A stretch of DNA of 29,338 nt from Halocafeteria seosinensis (lineage: Eukaryota; Sar; Bigyra; Bicosoecida): the NCBI GenBank assembly GCA_001687465.1, contig LVLI01000358.1:1-29338 (forward strand), read 5' to 3'. Shown in pieces: positions 28,269 through 29,338 of this stretch. Below the pieces are notes generated by a model. That model was not told where the DNA came from. It saw nothing but the letters and a program-made list of their open reading frames with translations, and did no database searches. The first letter of the stretch is position 1, and each line of letters opens with the position of its first letter. The position numbers and the translations under genes are program-made.

Positions 28269-29338
28269 ATGATAAGTAGTCAACGCAACCCTCTTATTGA
28301 AGGAGGTCGGCTTAATGCGAAAGCGACATGTGCTCGCTTATTGCCGGCTATTTGGGCCCTACTCTTGGTCATCGGCCAAACCACACAGGTAATACCGCTT
28401 GATGTATGCTTGGAGCTATAGACCATATGAATTTCCCTAGGCGTCTTGCAGAATGTCTCGCTTCCAATTTGGAACGACAGTTTAGGGAACAACGGAGGAC
28501 CGTATTTCATCTTGTTCTATGCAACAGCTATGTATAGCGTCCTGTTCTTTGCGGCAGTTCTGGTTCTCTGTTACCAGGGGAAGATTAAGAGGACAGATAT
28601 AGAGTATCCACAGCTACCGTTGATTCTCATCGGCGTGTGTGATGCTGCCAACGGTATACTGGTAGTATATGCGTCTTCACCAGCCAGGACAGCGCCATTT
28701 CTGCAGTCTATACTCGGGAATTTCACCATTCCGATGACAATTTTGTTCAGGTATCTGATACTCAAGAAGCGAGATAACTGGAAGCAACTAGCTTGCGCTG
28801 GGGCAGTATTGGGTGGGCTGTTTTTGTCCCTTGTACCGTCTATTTTTGGACTAAACAAAGGAAAAGGTAAGAGTTGACCGAATTTCCTGGTTGTGAGCGC
28901 TCCTCACTCCTCTGCTTTGCAGGTCCCGAGAAATCCGATCAAACTGGAGCTGCACGTATACTCTGGCCTCTAGCATTTATGATCGCTTTCGTTCCGGCAG
29001 CTATAATGAATGTTATCGAAGAGAAGGCCCTCAAGGATAAAATCCCGTCGAAGGAGTCGTCAAACGACCGGAGTTTGGAGATGGGGGAAGCGCTCTTGTC
29101 ATCAGAGCGGGGCGTTAACTCAACTGCCATAAAGGAAGATTTAGATCGTGCCGGGTGTCAAGAGCCAGCAGAACTTAACCAAGTTTGGCTCTTAGCTTTC
29201 ACCTCCTTGTATCAGTTCATTACTATAGGCCTGACGTTCTGGACGGATATCATACCAGGATTCGGGATTTCCGGTGACATACACACAGTAAGTACTGCAT
29301 GAAGGTCGCTTCTGTAAACCGAGAGAAAGCATTTCCTA
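28269..29338 (+). CDS. CRT-like drug/metabolite transporter, 3' part missing
   Basis: Membrane transporter of the drug/metabolite superfamily resembling the chloroquine-resistance-transporter-like (CRT/CLT) group, whose members move small peptides, glutathione or amino acids across vacuolar or plastid membranes. Exons are 28269-28388, 28452-28866 and 28923-29287; introns of 63 and 56 bp, then a donor GTAAGT at 29288 that runs off the window. The 300 residues seen include a first membrane segment (LLPAIWALLLVIG), a second at YFILFYATAMYSVLFFAAV, and the characteristic ILIGVCDAANGILVVY, TAPFLQSILGNFTIPMTILF and LKKRDNWKQLACAGAVLGG. After these come RILWPLAFMIAFVPAAIMNV, a hydrophilic loop (KIPSKESSNDRS to about AELNQ) and DIIPGFGISGD, as in CRT proteins. 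The first exon supplies the start and TM1; the remaining membrane helices lie beyond the window. Confidence 0.85.

Noticed and set aside
1-29338. CRISPR array, prophage, operon or bacterial defence system
   Set aside because: No regularly spaced repeats are present, and the introns and gene families are eukaryotic throughout.

Overview
The window is nuclear DNA from a eukaryote that builds motile flagella, probably a small-genome alga or other microbial flagellate. Evidence for a eukaryote: genes are split by short GT-AG introns (56-81 bp in the confidently spliced genes), there are no operons or Shine-Dalgarno sites, and the proteins are eukaryote-specific (a ciliary central-apparatus giant, ARL6/BBS3, a kinesin-2, MEMO1, a Myb protein, a tRNA isopentenyltransferase with a matrin-type zinc finger). 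I cannot name the lineage from sequence alone. A CRT-like transporter argues mildly against an animal.

Layout from left to right. 1-624: the 3' end of a retroelement-like coding region with a 140-bp tandem duplication. 1261-3115 (+): tRNA dimethylallyltransferase, two exons. 3173-4828 (-): two-repeat Myb protein, three exons, one intron hidden in frame. 4829-7257: long spacer with weak small ORFs and a cluster of stem-loops. 7258-16353 (+): CFAP47-like protein of 3031 residues in one open frame. 16478-17576 (-): MEMO1 homologue, four exons. 18184-about 18941 (+): unrecognised, probably mitochondrial protein. 19145-19947 (-): ARL6/BBS3, four exons. 20176-21030 (+): unrecognised lysine-rich protein, two exons. 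21139-24037 (-): kinesin-2 of KIF17/OSM-3 type, four exons. 24468-26312 (-): DEDDy 3'-5' exonuclease with an internally duplicated N-terminal domain. About 26756-27664 (+): decayed hAT transposase. 28269-end (+): CRT-like transporter, cut by the window edge.

Three of the ten intact genes act in cilia: CFAP47 in the axoneme centre, ARL6 in BBSome recruitment, and kinesin-2 in anterograde intraflagellar transport. The lysine-rich gene is divergent from ARL6 and convergent with the kinesin, so a ciliary role is worth testing. Convergent pairs are close (57, 108 and 124 bp), which suggests overlapping 3' UTRs. All gene models were built by reading splice sites and protein homology by eye; no search or RNA evidence was available.
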